Part shown: one piece after another, positions 55,278 to 64,000 of the stretch
Position numbering within the stretch: position 1 is the first letter of the stretch
Layout: each line of letters starts with the position of its first letter
Assembly (NCBI GenBank): GCA_030448185.1
Contig: JAUJNL010000012.1
Span: 1-64,000 of the forward strand
Reading direction: 5' to 3'
DNA length: 64,000 bases
Source: Cytophagales bacterium
GTDB taxonomy: Bacteria; Bacteroidota; Bacteroidia; Cytophagales; 172606-1
Translations under genes and position numbers: made by a program
The notes under the pieces: model-generated
The model's input: only the letters and a program-made list of their open reading frames with translations
Databases searched by the model: none
What the model was told of the DNA's origin: nothing

Positions 55278-56669
55278 ATGCAGAGCTACATTGATCTCAT
55301 TGAACAAACCTTTGAATTTCCAACCAAAGAATTCAAAGTAGAAAATAATGAATTGCTTTTTAATGATGTACCCCTGACGGACATTATTAAGGAATACGGA
55401 ACCCCGATGAAGGTAACGTACCTGCCTAAAATCAGTGAGCACATTCAGAACGCCAAACGGATTTTTAGTGGCGCTATTAAGAAATACAAGTATAAAGGCA
55501 GCTATACGTATTGCTACTGCACCAAATCATCACACTTTCAGTTTGTGATTGAGGAAGCCCTGAAGAATGGTATTCACCTGGAAACTTCTTCGGCTTTTGA
55601 TATCGAAATTATCAAGGATCTGCATAAACGGGGCAAGATTGACGAAAATATTTATATTATCTGCAATGGCTATAAACGGCCCCTGTATACGGATAACATC
55701 AGCCAGCTGCTCAATGAAGGCTTCCGTAACTGCATGCCCATTCTGGACAACCTGACCGAATTGGACGCCTATGATACGAAAGTAGAAGGCCCCGTGCAAC
55801 TGGGTATCCGGATTGCGGCTGACGAGGAACCTAACTTTGAGTTTTATACCTCCCGGTTAGGCATCCGGTACAGTGATGTGAATATGCTGTACAAGGAACG
55901 TATCAAGAACAATCCGAAGTATAGCCTGAAGATGCTGCACTTCTTCATCAATACGGGCATGAAGGATACCGCTTACTACTGGAGTGAGCTGAGCCGCTTC
56001 ATTTACAAGTATTGCGAATTGAAAAAAATCTGTCCTGAATTAGATACCATCGATATTGGCGGAGGATTTCCGATTAAGACTTCCCTTACGTTTGAATACG
56101 ACTATGAGTACATGGCAGACCAGGTGATTGAAAACATTCAGTGGATCTGCGAGAAAAACAATGTGCCCGTACCGAATATTTTTACGGAGTTTGGCAGCTA
56201 TACCGTGGGGGAAAGCGGTGCCGTAATTTATTCAGTGATCGACCAGAAGTTGCAGAATGACAAAGAGTTATGGTACATGATTGATGGCTCATTCATCACG
56301 CATCTGCCCGATGCCTGGGGGCTCAACCAGAAGTACATCATGATGGCCATTAACAACTGGGACAATACCTACCATAAGGTGAATCTGGGCGGACTTACCT
56401 GTGACAGTATGGATTATTATAATTCAGAAGCTCATACGTCAGAAGTGTTCCTGCCCCGCATTGATGAAGGGGAAACCTTATACATCGGTTTCTTCCATAC
56501 GGGAGCCTACCAGGAGTCATTGGGAGGCTACGGCGGGATACAGCACTGTTTGATTCCGGCGCCCAAGCACATAATCATTGACCGGGATGCGGATGGCAAG
56601 ATTGTGTCGAGATTATTTGCCCCGGAACAAACCAGTGAATCGATGCTCAAGATATTGGGATACAAGTAA
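55278..56669 (+). CDS. speA: Arginine decarboxylase, fold III PLP enzyme
   Basis: 463 residues from the ATG at 55278; the frame is open for 19 more codons but these lack a good start context. The PLP-binding Lys83 is in YCYCTKSSHF; the glycine-rich phosphate loop is IDIGGGFPI; the substrate region near the C-terminus is LGGLTCDSMD with the Cys of this fold. The length matches the short SpeA-like form found in Bacteroidota, which lacks the insert of the E. coli enzyme. It decarboxylates arginine to agmatine for polyamine synthesis. Intact; a small lipoprotein gene follows 139 bp later. Confidence 0.88.
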   Translation: MQSYIDLIEQTFEFPTKEFKVENNELLFNDVPLTDIIKEYGTPMKVTYLPKISEHIQNAKRIFSGAIKKYKYKGSYTYCYCTKSSHFQFVIEEALKNGIHLETSSAFDIEIIKDLHKRGKIDENIYIICNGYKRPLYTDNISQLLNEGFRNCMPILDNLTELDAYDTKVEGPVQLGIRIAADEEPNFEFYTSRLGIRYSDVNMLYKERIKNNPKYSLKMLHFFINTGMKDTAYYWSELSRFIYKYCELKKICPELDTIDIGGGFPIKTSLTFEYDYEYMADQVIENIQWICEKNNVPVPNIFTEFGSYTVGESGAVIYSVIDQKLQNDKELWYMIDGSFITHLPDAWGLNQKYIMMAINNWDNTYHKVNLGGLTCDSMDYYNSEAHTSEVFLPRIDEGETLYIGFFHTGAYQESLGGYGGIQHCLIPAPKHIIIDRDADGKIVSRLFAPEQTSESMLKILGYK

Positions 56670-56808
56670 GTGATGCGGATAGAAAAATAAGGGGTATATT
56701 ATAAAACATTACACTTATTTTTCGTTAATAGTCAGACGCAGAGCATGGGGGTGATTGTAGTCCGGAAATTATCACTACTTTTAGATAAAGATTTTCACAA
56801 ATATCGGT

Positions 56809-56949
56809 ATGAAAAAAATCGTTTTACTTGCTTTTGTTGCCACCGTTGCGCTGTCGTCTTGTGCCCGCAGATACACCTGCCCCACATACTCCAAAGCTAC
56901 TGATAAGCAGCATCAAAGCATTCAGACTCCTGATAAAGCCCGCGCATAA
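56809..56949 (+). CDS. Small lipoprotein
   Basis: 46 residues beginning with a lipoprotein signal peptide (KIVLLAFVATVALSSC, lipid on Cys18) followed by a short polar tail ARRYTCPTYSKATDKQHQ. Tiny lipoproteins with a CPTY motif are common in this order. Function unknown. The ATG is followed by a typical lysine-rich start, and the gene ends 26 bp before a terminator. Confidence 0.7.
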   Translation: MKKIVLLAFVATVALSSCARRYTCPTYSKATDKQHQSIQTPDKARA

Positions 56950-56975
56950 CGGGTTTTTAAGGAATCAAGCGTTTC

Positions 56976-57010
56976 ATCCCCTGCGCAAATGCACAGGGGA
57001 TTTTTTATTT
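56976..57010 (+). terminator. Terminator hairpin
   Basis: Stem ATCCCCTG (56976-56983) with CAGGGGAT (56994-57001) followed by a T-run, downstream of the small lipoprotein gene. Confidence 0.85.
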
Positions 57011-57079
57011 AGCGCAATGCCCACTTCACCCCTCTTCCTCCGAACCTTGAACATCGCTAACCGAACCTCGAAAATATTC

Positions 57080-58930
57080 TCAATATTTCTGGACTTCATC
57101 CAGTTTGCGGTTCAGTTCGAAGGCAGCGCTGATTAGCCCCAGATGGGTGAAGGCCTGCGGAAAATTGCCCAGATGTTCACCCCGGAAACCGAGTTGTTCG
57201 GCAAACAGCCCCAGATGGTTGGCGTAACCCAGCATCTTTTCAAAGATCAGCCGGGCCTTTTCTACCTGCCCGGACCGGGCCAGGCATTCTACGTACCAGA
57301 AGCTGCACATGTTAAAGGTGCCTTCTTCACCCAGTAAGCCGTCGGAGGCGCCACTATCCGTGCGGTACCGGTACACCAAAGAATCGGAAACCAGCTCTTT
57401 TTCAATGGCCTCCATCGTACTGAGCCATTTGGGTTCGTAGGGGTTGATAAACCGGATCAGCGGCATCAACAAGGCGGCGGCATCCAAAATTTCTGCCCCC
57501 TTGTACTGCACAAAAGCCTTCTTTTTTTCGCTCCAGAAGTTAGCATAAATATCTTTATATATTTCATCCTTGACCTCACGCCATCGGCTTATGGGGGACG
57601 GGAAAGACCGGGAATCAGCCACCCGGATGGCCCGGTCCAGGGCTACCCAGCACATAAACCGCGATTGCAGAAACTCCCGTTTTTCGTTGCGAACTTCCCA
57701 GATTCCATGGTCAGGTTGGTTCCAGTTTTTACAAACAAACTCTACCTGGGGCTCCATTTTCTGCCAGAACTCATACGTGACTGGTCCGCCATATTTATTG
57801 TATAAGTAAATAGAATCCATCAGTTCGCCGTAAATATCCAGCTGAAACTGCGAATAGGCTGCATTGCCGACTCGAATAGGAAAAGAACCAGCATATCCTT
57901 CCAGATGCGGGAGTGTAGTTTCTTCCAATTCAGGATCGCCATCAATCTTATACATAAGCTGCAAGGTTCCCTGCTGCTCGGTGATCTGGGTCAGTTCATT
58001 TCCGATCCAGGTCATAAAAGCCGCTGCTTCTTCCATCAGCCCAAGCCGCAGAAAGGCGTACATGGTAAAAGCGGCATCCCGTACCCAGGTGTAGCGGTAA
58101 TCCCAGTTGCGGCTCCCCCCGATCACGGAAGGCAGCCCGAAAGTAGGCGCCGCTACCGCCGATCCGAACTGATAGGAAGTCAGAAGTTTGAGGGTCAGCG
58201 CCGACCGGTTTACCGTCTCCCGCCAGCGGCCCGTATACTCAGATTTGCCAATCCAGCTTTTCCAGAAATTGACGGTAGCATGAAAACTATCAGTGGTATA
58301 ATACCGGATCGCTTCGGCTGGCTCACGCTGCGTTTCGGTGGATAGGGCCTCCAGTACAAAACAGGCTTGTTGCTTTTCGCCCAGGGTAAAATCGGCATAC
58401 ACATCCTGGCCTTCTATTACCATAGGTACGTCGCTGATCAGCCGGAAGGCCGTTTGATCTTCCCCCTGGCTCCGGAAAATAATTTCATACCCTTCTCCTT
58501 CCAACGTGTGTCCGGCCCGGGCGTAATCAAAGCGGGGCTGGCAGCGCATCCGGAGTTTCATCTCCCCGCGGGGCACTACCACGCTACGAACCAAAACGCA
58601 GTTTTTCTCCTCCGCTTTTACGGGCATGAAATCGGTGATTTCGGCCACACCTTGCCCAGATAAGAAGCGGGTAAACAGTATGGTGGTATCGGGCAGGTAG
58701 AGTTGCTTGAGGTCAACCTCCGGTTTTTGGTCTGGCTCCTCAGCCACCGCCGGACGAATATCAAAAAAACCACCCTTCTCCTTATCTAGCAGCGCAGCAA
58801 AAATACTGGGTGAATCAAAACGGGTAAAACACATAAAATCAATGGAGCCTTCCGTTGAAATCAGTGCCACGGTATGAAGGTTACCGATAATGCCATAGTT
58901 ACCGATGGGTTGATAGCTGTTATTGTTCAT
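57080..58930 (-). CDS. GH15-family glycoside hydrolase (glucoamylase/trehalase-like)
   Basis: 616 residues, full length for the bacterial GH15 type. The N-terminal beta-sandwich begins YQPIGNYGIIGNLHTVALIS and contains GSIDFMCFTRFDSPSIFAALLD. The (alpha/alpha)6 barrel has NWDYRYTWVRDAAFTMYAFLR, a signature of the family, GGPVTYEFWQKM, and near the end GEEGTFNMCSFWYVECLA with one catalytic Glu, followed by LFAEQ with the other. No signal peptide, so it is cytoplasmic. It may act on trehalose, isomaltose-type or other alpha-glucosides; substrate cannot be chosen. Intact. Confidence 0.9.
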   Translation of the reverse strand: MNNNSYQPIGNYGIIGNLHTVALISTEGSIDFMCFTRFDSPSIFAALLDKEKGGFFDIRPAVAEEPDQKPEVDLKQLYLPDTTILFTRFLSGQGVAEITDFMPVKAEEKNCVLVRSVVVPRGEMKLRMRCQPRFDYARAGHTLEGEGYEIIFRSQGEDQTAFRLISDVPMVIEGQDVYADFTLGEKQQACFVLEALSTETQREPAEAIRYYTTDSFHATVNFWKSWIGKSEYTGRWRETVNRSALTLKLLTSYQFGSAVAAPTFGLPSVIGGSRNWDYRYTWVRDAAFTMYAFLRLGLMEEAAAFMTWIGNELTQITEQQGTLQLMYKIDGDPELEETTLPHLEGYAGSFPIRVGNAAYSQFQLDIYGELMDSIYLYNKYGGPVTYEFWQKMEPQVEFVCKNWNQPDHGIWEVRNEKREFLQSRFMCWVALDRAIRVADSRSFPSPISRWREVKDEIYKDIYANFWSEKKKAFVQYKGAEILDAAALLMPLIRFINPYEPKWLSTMEAIEKELVSDSLVYRYRTDSGASDGLLGEEGTFNMCSFWYVECLARSGQVEKARLIFEKMLGYANHLGLFAEQLGFRGEHLGNFPQAFTHLGLISAAFELNRKLDEVQKY

Positions 58931-59036
58931 AAAGAGTTACGTATTTGTTCCTTTACGTAAAACGATGCTTTTAGGTATAAACTTAAATTCCGGCGGAAAA
59001 ATAATTCTCTTGAGCAGAATGCTTAGCAGTCGTTGT

Positions 59037-59960
59037 TTAGTCTTTTTTGGTAATCACCAGGTTCCGGAAATGAGCTTCGGTACCCGAACCAATCCACAAG
59101 CCTACACTGCCTGCGTGAGTTGGGCCGTGCTTTAAGTCGTTGATGATCAAAGTAGGTTGTTCCTGCCCGTGGACGTAGAGTTTGGCTTTATCCTCTTCCA
59201 CTTCAATTTTTACTTTCGTCCATGCGCCTACCGCTAAGTCCACGTAGGATTCGTACTTTTCGGGCGTTTCTTTGCGGCTCTTTTCCCAGGGAAGGTCGGG
59301 ATAGGAAATATACTGCACGGAGTGGTTTCTACGGACTTGGTCCTGGGCTCTGCCATTGGTGGGCCGTAAATAAATGCACTCGAACTTGGAATCATGCCCA
59401 CTAATGCGAAAGGCAATGCCGACAAAACCACGAGCTGATTCTACGGCTGTAGCCGAGGACTTTCCTGCCAGCTCTACTTCGATGATCCCATTGCGGAAAG
59501 TAATATCTTTAAGTTTGGCGTATTTTACTTCCGAGGTAATGCCCTTAGCGGTATCGGCTACCCGTACGGACTGCTTTCCTAATACTACTTTAACACTTTA
59601 GATAGGTGTATGACAAATTGCAGATGTTCATCCCTAATACTACTTTAACACTTTAGATAGGTGTATGACAAATTGCAGATGTTCATCCGCATTTGTAATG
59701 CGGATGGCGGAGTTCAGCATTTTAAATGCTGCTTTAAAGGGTTCCGCATTGCAAATGCGGAACAACCAGACAACCAAAGGTTATACGTATGATCTAAAGT
59801 GTTAAAGTAGTACTAAATAAGATTCAGAAACCACTGTTACATGAACCGGCAGGAGTCCCTCCGTACTTTTTAAGGCGATGGTCTGTTTGCCGTTCTGGCC
59901 TATTGCTTCCTTGCAAAACAGCAGCATTACGGCGAATAATAGTATTGTTCCGATACGCAT
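59037..59960 (-). pseudogene. Secreted DUF1080/LamG-like protein interrupted by a short insertion element
   Basis: The 5' part (59960-59813) starts MRIGTILLFAVMLLFC, a signal peptide, and reads to VVSESYL before running into the element and a stop. The 3' part (59582-59037) continues GKQSVRVADTAKGI, then FRNGIIEVELAGK, GFVGIAFRIS and VGLWIGSGTEAHFRNLVI, which matches the jelly-roll fold of DUF1080/concanavalin-like domains. Removing 59579-59812 (element plus one CTAA) joins the two parts in frame into a protein of 229 residues. Intact relatives bind or cut glycans at the cell surface. Confidence 0.85.
59583..59812. mobile_element. Non-autonomous inverted-repeat element (MITE-like), 230 bp, target duplication CTAA
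   Basis: Termini of 21 bases at 59583-59603 and 59792-59812 are exact reverse complements (outer part TACTACTTTAACACTTTAG). CTAA stands on both sides (59579-59582 and 59813-59816). The left 55 bases including CTAA occur twice in tandem (59579-59633 and 59634-59688), so the original element was probably 175 bp. The interior holds three small palindromes with CCGCAT and ATGCGG cores and no coding capacity. A related interior piece occurs at 32701-32750. Confidence 0.85.
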
Positions 59961-60002
59961 ATTGGCAGTCAATGGGGTATTGGTAGTCCTTATTATTGTT
60001 TA

Positions 60003-60584
60003 TTACTGGTACTGGACTCGAAAAACAAACTTGTATTGTTCTTCTAAACGTTGATCAAAATGATTCACTTTACTTCCTGCAGGAGGAAATACTCGCCAGG
60101 CGCCTCCAGAATTAAAAGAAGTAAATTCATACTCGGGTAACAGGGTGAGCTTCTGTTGGGTAACTATTTCCTGCGCCTCTCTTTGGGCTTCCAGTATAAT
60201 TGATAAGAGTAACTCAATATGGTTTTCTGCTTTAAAAAGAGCTTTTCTAACCGTACCATCTACTTGGGGATGGCCTTCTAAGTAAACTTCCACTTTCTGA
60301 TAAGATTCCCAATTAAGTAACAGGGTATAAGAAGGATAATTATAGGCAAATTCCCCGTTTTGCATATGATTTTCAACTGGTCCCTGGAAGGGTATTCTTG
60401 TTTCTCGTAGGAAGGCGAGTAATGCCTCATGCTCCCTTTCTAAAGACCGCTGGTAAACTGACTGATCAGGAAAAATAAACATGGTTACAAACTCTATCGC
60501 TTCGGGAACGGCTGTGCTTTCCTGCTTACTGTATATTTCTATTTCAAGGTGGTTATCGCATGGTTCAGTGTTAGTGGCTGGCAT
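60003..60584 (-). CDS. Hypothetical protein
   Basis: 193 residues, start ATG at 60584. Acidic, no signal peptide or membrane helix. The middle is predicted helical (HIELLLSIILEAQREAQEIV), preceded by TLLLNWESYQKVEVYLEGHPQVDG. No family or motif is recognised. Codon use looks like its neighbours. It lies 81 bp downstream of the GNAT gene on the same strand and may share its transcript. Confidence 0.55.
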   Translation of the reverse strand: MPATNTEPCDNHLEIEIYSKQESTAVPEAIEFVTMFIFPDQSVYQRSLEREHEALLAFLRETRIPFQGPVENHMQNGEFAYNYPSYTLLLNWESYQKVEVYLEGHPQVDGTVRKALFKAENHIELLLSIILEAQREAQEIVTQQKLTLLPEYEFTSFNSGGAWRVFPPAGSKVNHFDQRLEEQYKFVFRVQYQ

Positions 60585-60664
60585 AATTCATCAGTCAAGG
60601 TTAACTATTCTTTACAGTCCATTGGCTTTCATTCATTTTATTTTTTGCCGGTAAACAGTAGTAG

Positions 60665-61303
60665 CTAAAATTGAATGGTTTGTACCGTATTCAAAAACTC
60701 TTGAAAGTATTTAGGGGCCTGGGTAATCCTTAGATTTTGAAAATCTTTTCTTGGCATATAGTTCTTTAGAATAAGCAAGCATTCGGCTAAATCATTTTGT
60801 CGGCTGCCAAATCTAGTTCCGGATAATAACTCAAACCCAAAATCAGCATATAATTTTATGGCTCGATAACTAGCTGGTTGCGTGTGAAGATAAACCGGGT
60901 AGCTGTCTTCTTGCAAGTCTCGCATAATGATCGAAAACAGGGCTCTGCCAATGCCTTTCCCTTCGTAATCTTTCAATACTTTAAACCATTGAATGGTATT
61001 AAATGCATCATACGCTTTCCACAACAGGCAGGTAGCAATCGGTCTATCTTGGGTATTACATACAAACAAGGTGTTGGAAAAGAATAACGATTCCTTTCCG
61101 CCATACGTAGTTTGGAAGTATTCCTCCATAAACCCTTCATACCCGGCAGCAGTAACCGGATCATCAAAAGGCATTGCTTTCCAAATATTGAACTCATCCG
61201 GCCGGCAACTTCTTACATAGTAACCCAGGGGTAGTTTAGCAAGAGCTTCCTTATGTAATGCCTCACACATCATAAAAATATTTTTATCCGGCATTTCTTC
61301 CAT
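60665..61303 (-). CDS. GNAT-family N-acetyltransferase
   Basis: 212 residues. The acetyl-CoA-binding motif A is VLKDYEGKGIGRALFSIIM near residue 120, followed by YPVYLHTQPASYRAIKLYADFGFELL, typical of GNAT motif B. The substrate cannot be named. Start ATG at 61303; an internal ATG at 61292 is possible. Cytoplasmic and intact. The hypothetical gene at 60003 follows on the same strand. Confidence 0.85.
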   Translation of the reverse strand: MEEMPDKNIFMMCEALHKEALAKLPLGYYVRSCRPDEFNIWKAMPFDDPVTAAGYEGFMEEYFQTTYGGKESLFFSNTLFVCNTQDRPIATCLLWKAYDAFNTIQWFKVLKDYEGKGIGRALFSIIMRDLQEDSYPVYLHTQPASYRAIKLYADFGFELLSGTRFGSRQNDLAECLLILKNYMPRKDFQNLRITQAPKYFQEFLNTVQTIQF

Positions 61304-61444
61304 CTCTGTGAGTTGTGTTTTTGCGTGCCACTAACGTAGCATGGCGTACCATGCATTTCATACGCTGAGCCCATTGCAGTGAGATTCTGCGCTGGGGAAG
61401 GCCGGTTAACGGGGAATAAGGTGTTGGTGACAGAACTTATTCCT

Positions 61445-61690
61445 TTAACCTATCCAAAGGCTCATTGATTTGAGAAGTATCCACCCACCTTTCTCTTTTT
61501 TGAATACTAATAAGCTTCCTGAACCTGTAGTAGGTGCTCCTGTTCCACTATGCTCCATCACGGCAATGGTCCCATTTTATTAAACAGGGGTTTAGAGTAT
61601 TTATGCAGGCCATAATTTCCATATTTAGCTCGATATTCCTCCCAGCTCTGTTCAAGCTGTTCCGGATTTTCAGGTAGAGTAAAGATTGAA
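61445..61690 (-). pseudogene. Coding remnant, family unknown
   Basis: The stretch reads TLPENPEQLEQSWEEYRAKY and GLHKYSKPLFNKMGPLP, and after one frame change AVMEHSGTGAPTTGSGSLLVF up to a stop at 61445. It looks like the end of a real protein, but no start and no clear 5' part can be found between here and the S41 gene end at 61830. Confidence 0.4.
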
Positions 61691-61829
61691 TCTTGTGCTT
61701 ATGGAGAAAGGCGCGCCAGCACAACAATTTCATAATCAATCATCAGACTATGCCGGCTTGACTTATCGTATGCATTGTTACCGCCGGCGCCCTTTTCAAG
61801 GGCATTTACTGCCCGTAGAAAAATTGCTT

Positions 61830-63659
61830 TCATCTGGCTTTCCGATTCTTGGCAACAAGTTCAAATACAAATGCTTTTGTCACATCAGTTCCAGCGATGA
61901 AGTCGTCCAATGAAACTGAAACCGGGTAGTCCGGCATAACGCCTCTTCCCCGGTTAGCTAACTTCTCTTCGATGGCCAGTATTGACTTCCAGGTTGCTAC
62001 CTTTACCCCGATCTTACTATTTGGAAGTTTTAGGCCAAACATTGCACCGCTAACGTAAGATCTATATTCGCCACCTGTCTCTTCACCGACAATGAATACA
62101 TTTTCCAGGCTCGATGCAATTGAGGTGAAGTCAGTACTGGCAGAATAGTTTCTGCCATCCGTAAGAATATAAACGGGGCCGGTAAATGGAATGTCCGCAG
62201 GTTTAATAAGTCCTAAATAAGATTCATCCTGCCAAAAAAAATAGCCATTTCCACTGTCAACCAACCGGTCCAGGTACTTCTCTTTGATCTGGTTCAAAGA
62301 CTTTGCATATGGTTTGTAGCTAAAATCTTTATCAAACAATCTGAAATCATTTGACTTCACTTGTATGGATTCGTAAATCCTGGCTGGCTTGGTGATCAAA
62401 TACGAATATAACTGGGCAACATGCTCTTCTTCGCGTATCCCACCTTCACCCCGCAGGTCAATGATGAGGCTCCGGACGCCTCTTTGCCGGATTCTTTGAA
62501 AATAGGTTTGAAGCGAATCGTTAAATACGCGAGAATCATCAATCCGGAAGTATGCCGCTTTCAACCCATCATCGATTGTTAGTTCAAGTGGTGTTTTCTT
62601 TCTCTTCGCGTGTAGCTGAAAAGAAAAATGACTAAATGAATCTTCTAATCCGGTTGGGCCTCTTCAACAAATAGAGCATAAAACCACGGAAAATAGTCAT
62701 TCAATGAAGCCGTTTACCCGTTTCGTTATACCCATCGGCAGGAATGAACGGCCAAATCATCTCCTTTATTTCCCAGGGCGTCTTTCCGTTAATTTGAGTT
62801 ATTTGACAACCTTTGGAAAACTCAATTTCTTTCACTAATGATTCGGATACGTATAATTTGTCATCAAAGTATTGGATATTGAATGGGAAAATATGTTGCT
62901 TTTTGTTTATACCACCATTTTAGTAACGCCGTGCGGGTGTGCATATTCCTGACTTTTCCGACGTGCCAAGCAATCAGCCGATAAAACTCACTGTGAGACA
63001 TCGGATGGGTGAACAGTTGAAGGGAACTGTCTTTCAATGCCTGCCACTCTCCTTCAGTCAGATAGTCAAAAAGGCCGGTATGGACTTTCTCCATGATGGT
63101 GTAAAACTTTGTGTAGTCTTCTTTGAGCTGAGCCGGAGAATATTGTTTGCGCCAAAAGTCGCTACGTACGATCACTTCCTTCAGCGAGGTAGCCTGGCTG
63201 ATGAGGTCGATCTGTAAGCTTGCATTGTCTTTCAACGATACAATTGGCTGAGCGTACTTTATATAACCAACATAGGTGACAACCAAAGAATCATTGGCAC
63301 TTGTACCTGGAACGTTCAGTCTAAATTGCCCGGATCGGTCGGACTGTGTCCCAAGGGTAGTGCCTGAAATGCGAATAGAAGCCCCTACCAGTAATTCTTT
63401 CGTTTTAGAATCTATTACAATGCCAGTAAGCGTAATATGATCCTGCGACTGAACATTGCTAGCAGCAAACAGGCTGAGTATTAGCAAAAAGGGTAGTCCT
63501 ATAAAAGTAATGATGACAGGTGTTTTACCCTCCTAAAATGGGAAGAGAGTGGCCCATAATACTGTAATTCCCCTCATTTTTTCAAGGAGGGATTAGGGGG
63601 TGCTTATAGCCATCATTACTTTTATAGGACTACCGCAAAAAGATATTTAAACGGCGCAT
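61830..63659 (-). pseudogene. Secreted S41-type peptidase with N-terminal carboxypeptidase-regulatory-like domain, interrupted and frameshifted
   Basis: The original start is the ATG at 63659. Eight codons (MRRLNIFL) are followed by an inserted element; without it they join LILSLFAASNVQSQ to give a complete signal peptide. Next comes a regulatory-like domain (ITLTGIVIDSKTKELLVGASI) and a helical part. The frame breaks near 62880 and again between 62564 and 62700. The C-terminal part from 62564 has AAYFRIDD, SLIIDLRGEGG, YILTDGRNYSASTDF with the S41 nucleophile Ser, and EETGGE. An intact protein would have about 600 residues and act in the periplasm. Confidence 0.85.
63492..63634. mobile_element. 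Non-autonomous inverted-repeat element (MITE-like), 143 bp, 8-bp target duplication
   Basis: Termini of 24 bases at 63492-63515 and 63611-63634 are exact reverse complements, starting GGTAGTCCTATAAAAG. GCAAAAAG stands directly on both sides (63484-63491 and 63635-63642). The interior is non-coding and rich in CCCTCC and GGAGGG units. Taking out the element and one GCAAAAAG restores the signal peptide of the S41 gene. Confidence 0.88.
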
Positions 63660-64000
63660 TTGCTGATTTTTAAGCTGAGTAAACAACGGCCTTAGCCGGC
63701 CTTTAGTGTCTATTTAGTCCAACAGATCAGGCCTGTCTGGGGACGTTGACGGTAACGTAACGAGCACCCCCGCACACCGGGCTTGAGTGAGCCCTGCGGG
63801 AGGGAGTCCCGTAGTCGGCGGGTGCGGTGTCGGCTATTCGGCTTTTCTGTTTTTCATTCTTTTTTCTTTCCTTCCGGCTTTCACTTCCTCACACCAAACG
63901 CCCTTTTTCTCTGCTTGCAAGCAACGGCTCAGCCATTCCCGTAAACTGGTCCTGTTGCGGTAAGGCTTTGCAGTGAGGCAAGGCCGGTTAACGGTGAATG
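63660..64000. other. GC-rich structured region at the right edge, no gene seen
   Basis: The 341 bases hold several hairpins: CCCGCA (63769-63774) with TGCGGG (63795-63800) enclosing GGGCT with AGCCC; ACGTT with AACGT near 63744; and repeated CGGCGGGTGCGG-like pieces. GC content jumps against the neighbours. The last bases (AGGCCGGTTAACGGTGAAT) resemble a piece near 61400 (AAGGCCGGTTAACGGGGAAT). No open frame fits either strand. It may be the flank of a mobile element that continues outside the window, but nothing here proves it. Confidence 0.4.

Noticed and set aside
59234-59431. 65-codon minus-strand frame overlapping the DUF1080-like gene
   Set aside because: It is an alternative frame of the same strand. 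The true frame is continuous through this stretch and joins the conserved C-terminal part.
63660-64000. Possible group II intron or tmRNA
   Set aside because: No domain V motif, no reverse transcriptase, no tRNA-like ends and no tag reading frame could be found.

Overview
The window comes from a member of the Bacteroidota, most likely the order Cytophagales. The evidence is an intact SusC/SusD pair, a type IX secretion C-terminal sorting domain, a FecR remnant with a DUF4974-like tail, short GyrB, a one-chain SerB-SerA protein, bestrophin, DUF2339 and GH15 proteins, weak ribosome-binding sites and TAnnTTTG-type promoters. No rRNA, tRNA, CRISPR array, transposase or phage gene was found.

Layout. 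1-1.8 kb: end of an amine oxidase, then hflX. 1.97-3.9 kb: a broken surface-protein gene and a 5'-less fecR meet head to head at one breakpoint. 4.0-11.3 kb: a susC-susD-phosphoesterase/PQQ operon. 11.1-17.1 kb: a tandem duplication of about 3 kb; the first copy has intact MORN/TonB, metallo-beta-lactamase-fold and RsmI-like genes, the second copies are all broken. 17-25 kb: small membrane and secreted proteins, a membrane-anchored ASKHA-fold protein, a response regulator, serB-serA, kptA and two broken alpha/beta hydrolases. 25-32.5 kb: S41 peptidase, broken sucD, bestrophin, DUF2339. 32.5-38.5 kb: many frameshifted genes (threonine dehydratase, DHFR-like, peroxiredoxin, WYL regulator, amidohydrolase) around intact NmrA-like and SnoaL-like genes. 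38.5-50 kb: DinB-like, YdeI-like, serine hydrolase, cyclase, ppk1, gyrB, Nudix, and a sodium symporter with a small membrane protein upstream. 50-57 kb: 5'-truncated menA, broken gpx and Uma2 genes, argS, arginine decarboxylase, a small lipoprotein. 57-64 kb: GH15, two genes each interrupted by a short non-coding inverted-repeat element, a GNAT protein and a GC-rich structured right edge.

Two processes stand out. First, short non-coding elements with terminal inverted repeats are frequent. In two cases (59.58-59.81 kb and 63.49-63.63 kb) the target duplication can be read exactly, and removing the element plus one duplication restores an open frame, in one case a complete signal peptide. Other inverted-repeat families lie between genes and even supply start or stop codons. 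Second, about a dozen genes carry frameshifts, many of them one-base losses in short homopolymers, including core genes such as sucD. Part of this may be sequencing or assembly error. However, the 86-bp insertion and synonymous divergence in the duplication, the large internal deletion in the amidohydrolase gene, the nonsense codon in gpx and the element insertions look like real genome change.

The intact genes mostly serve ordinary functions: nutrient uptake at the outer membrane, serine biosynthesis, polyphosphate and polyamine metabolism, translation and DNA topology. I did not see a convincing new multi-gene defence or biosynthetic system. The most useful novelties are the non-autonomous elements, the decaying duplication, and the membrane-anchored ASKHA protein.
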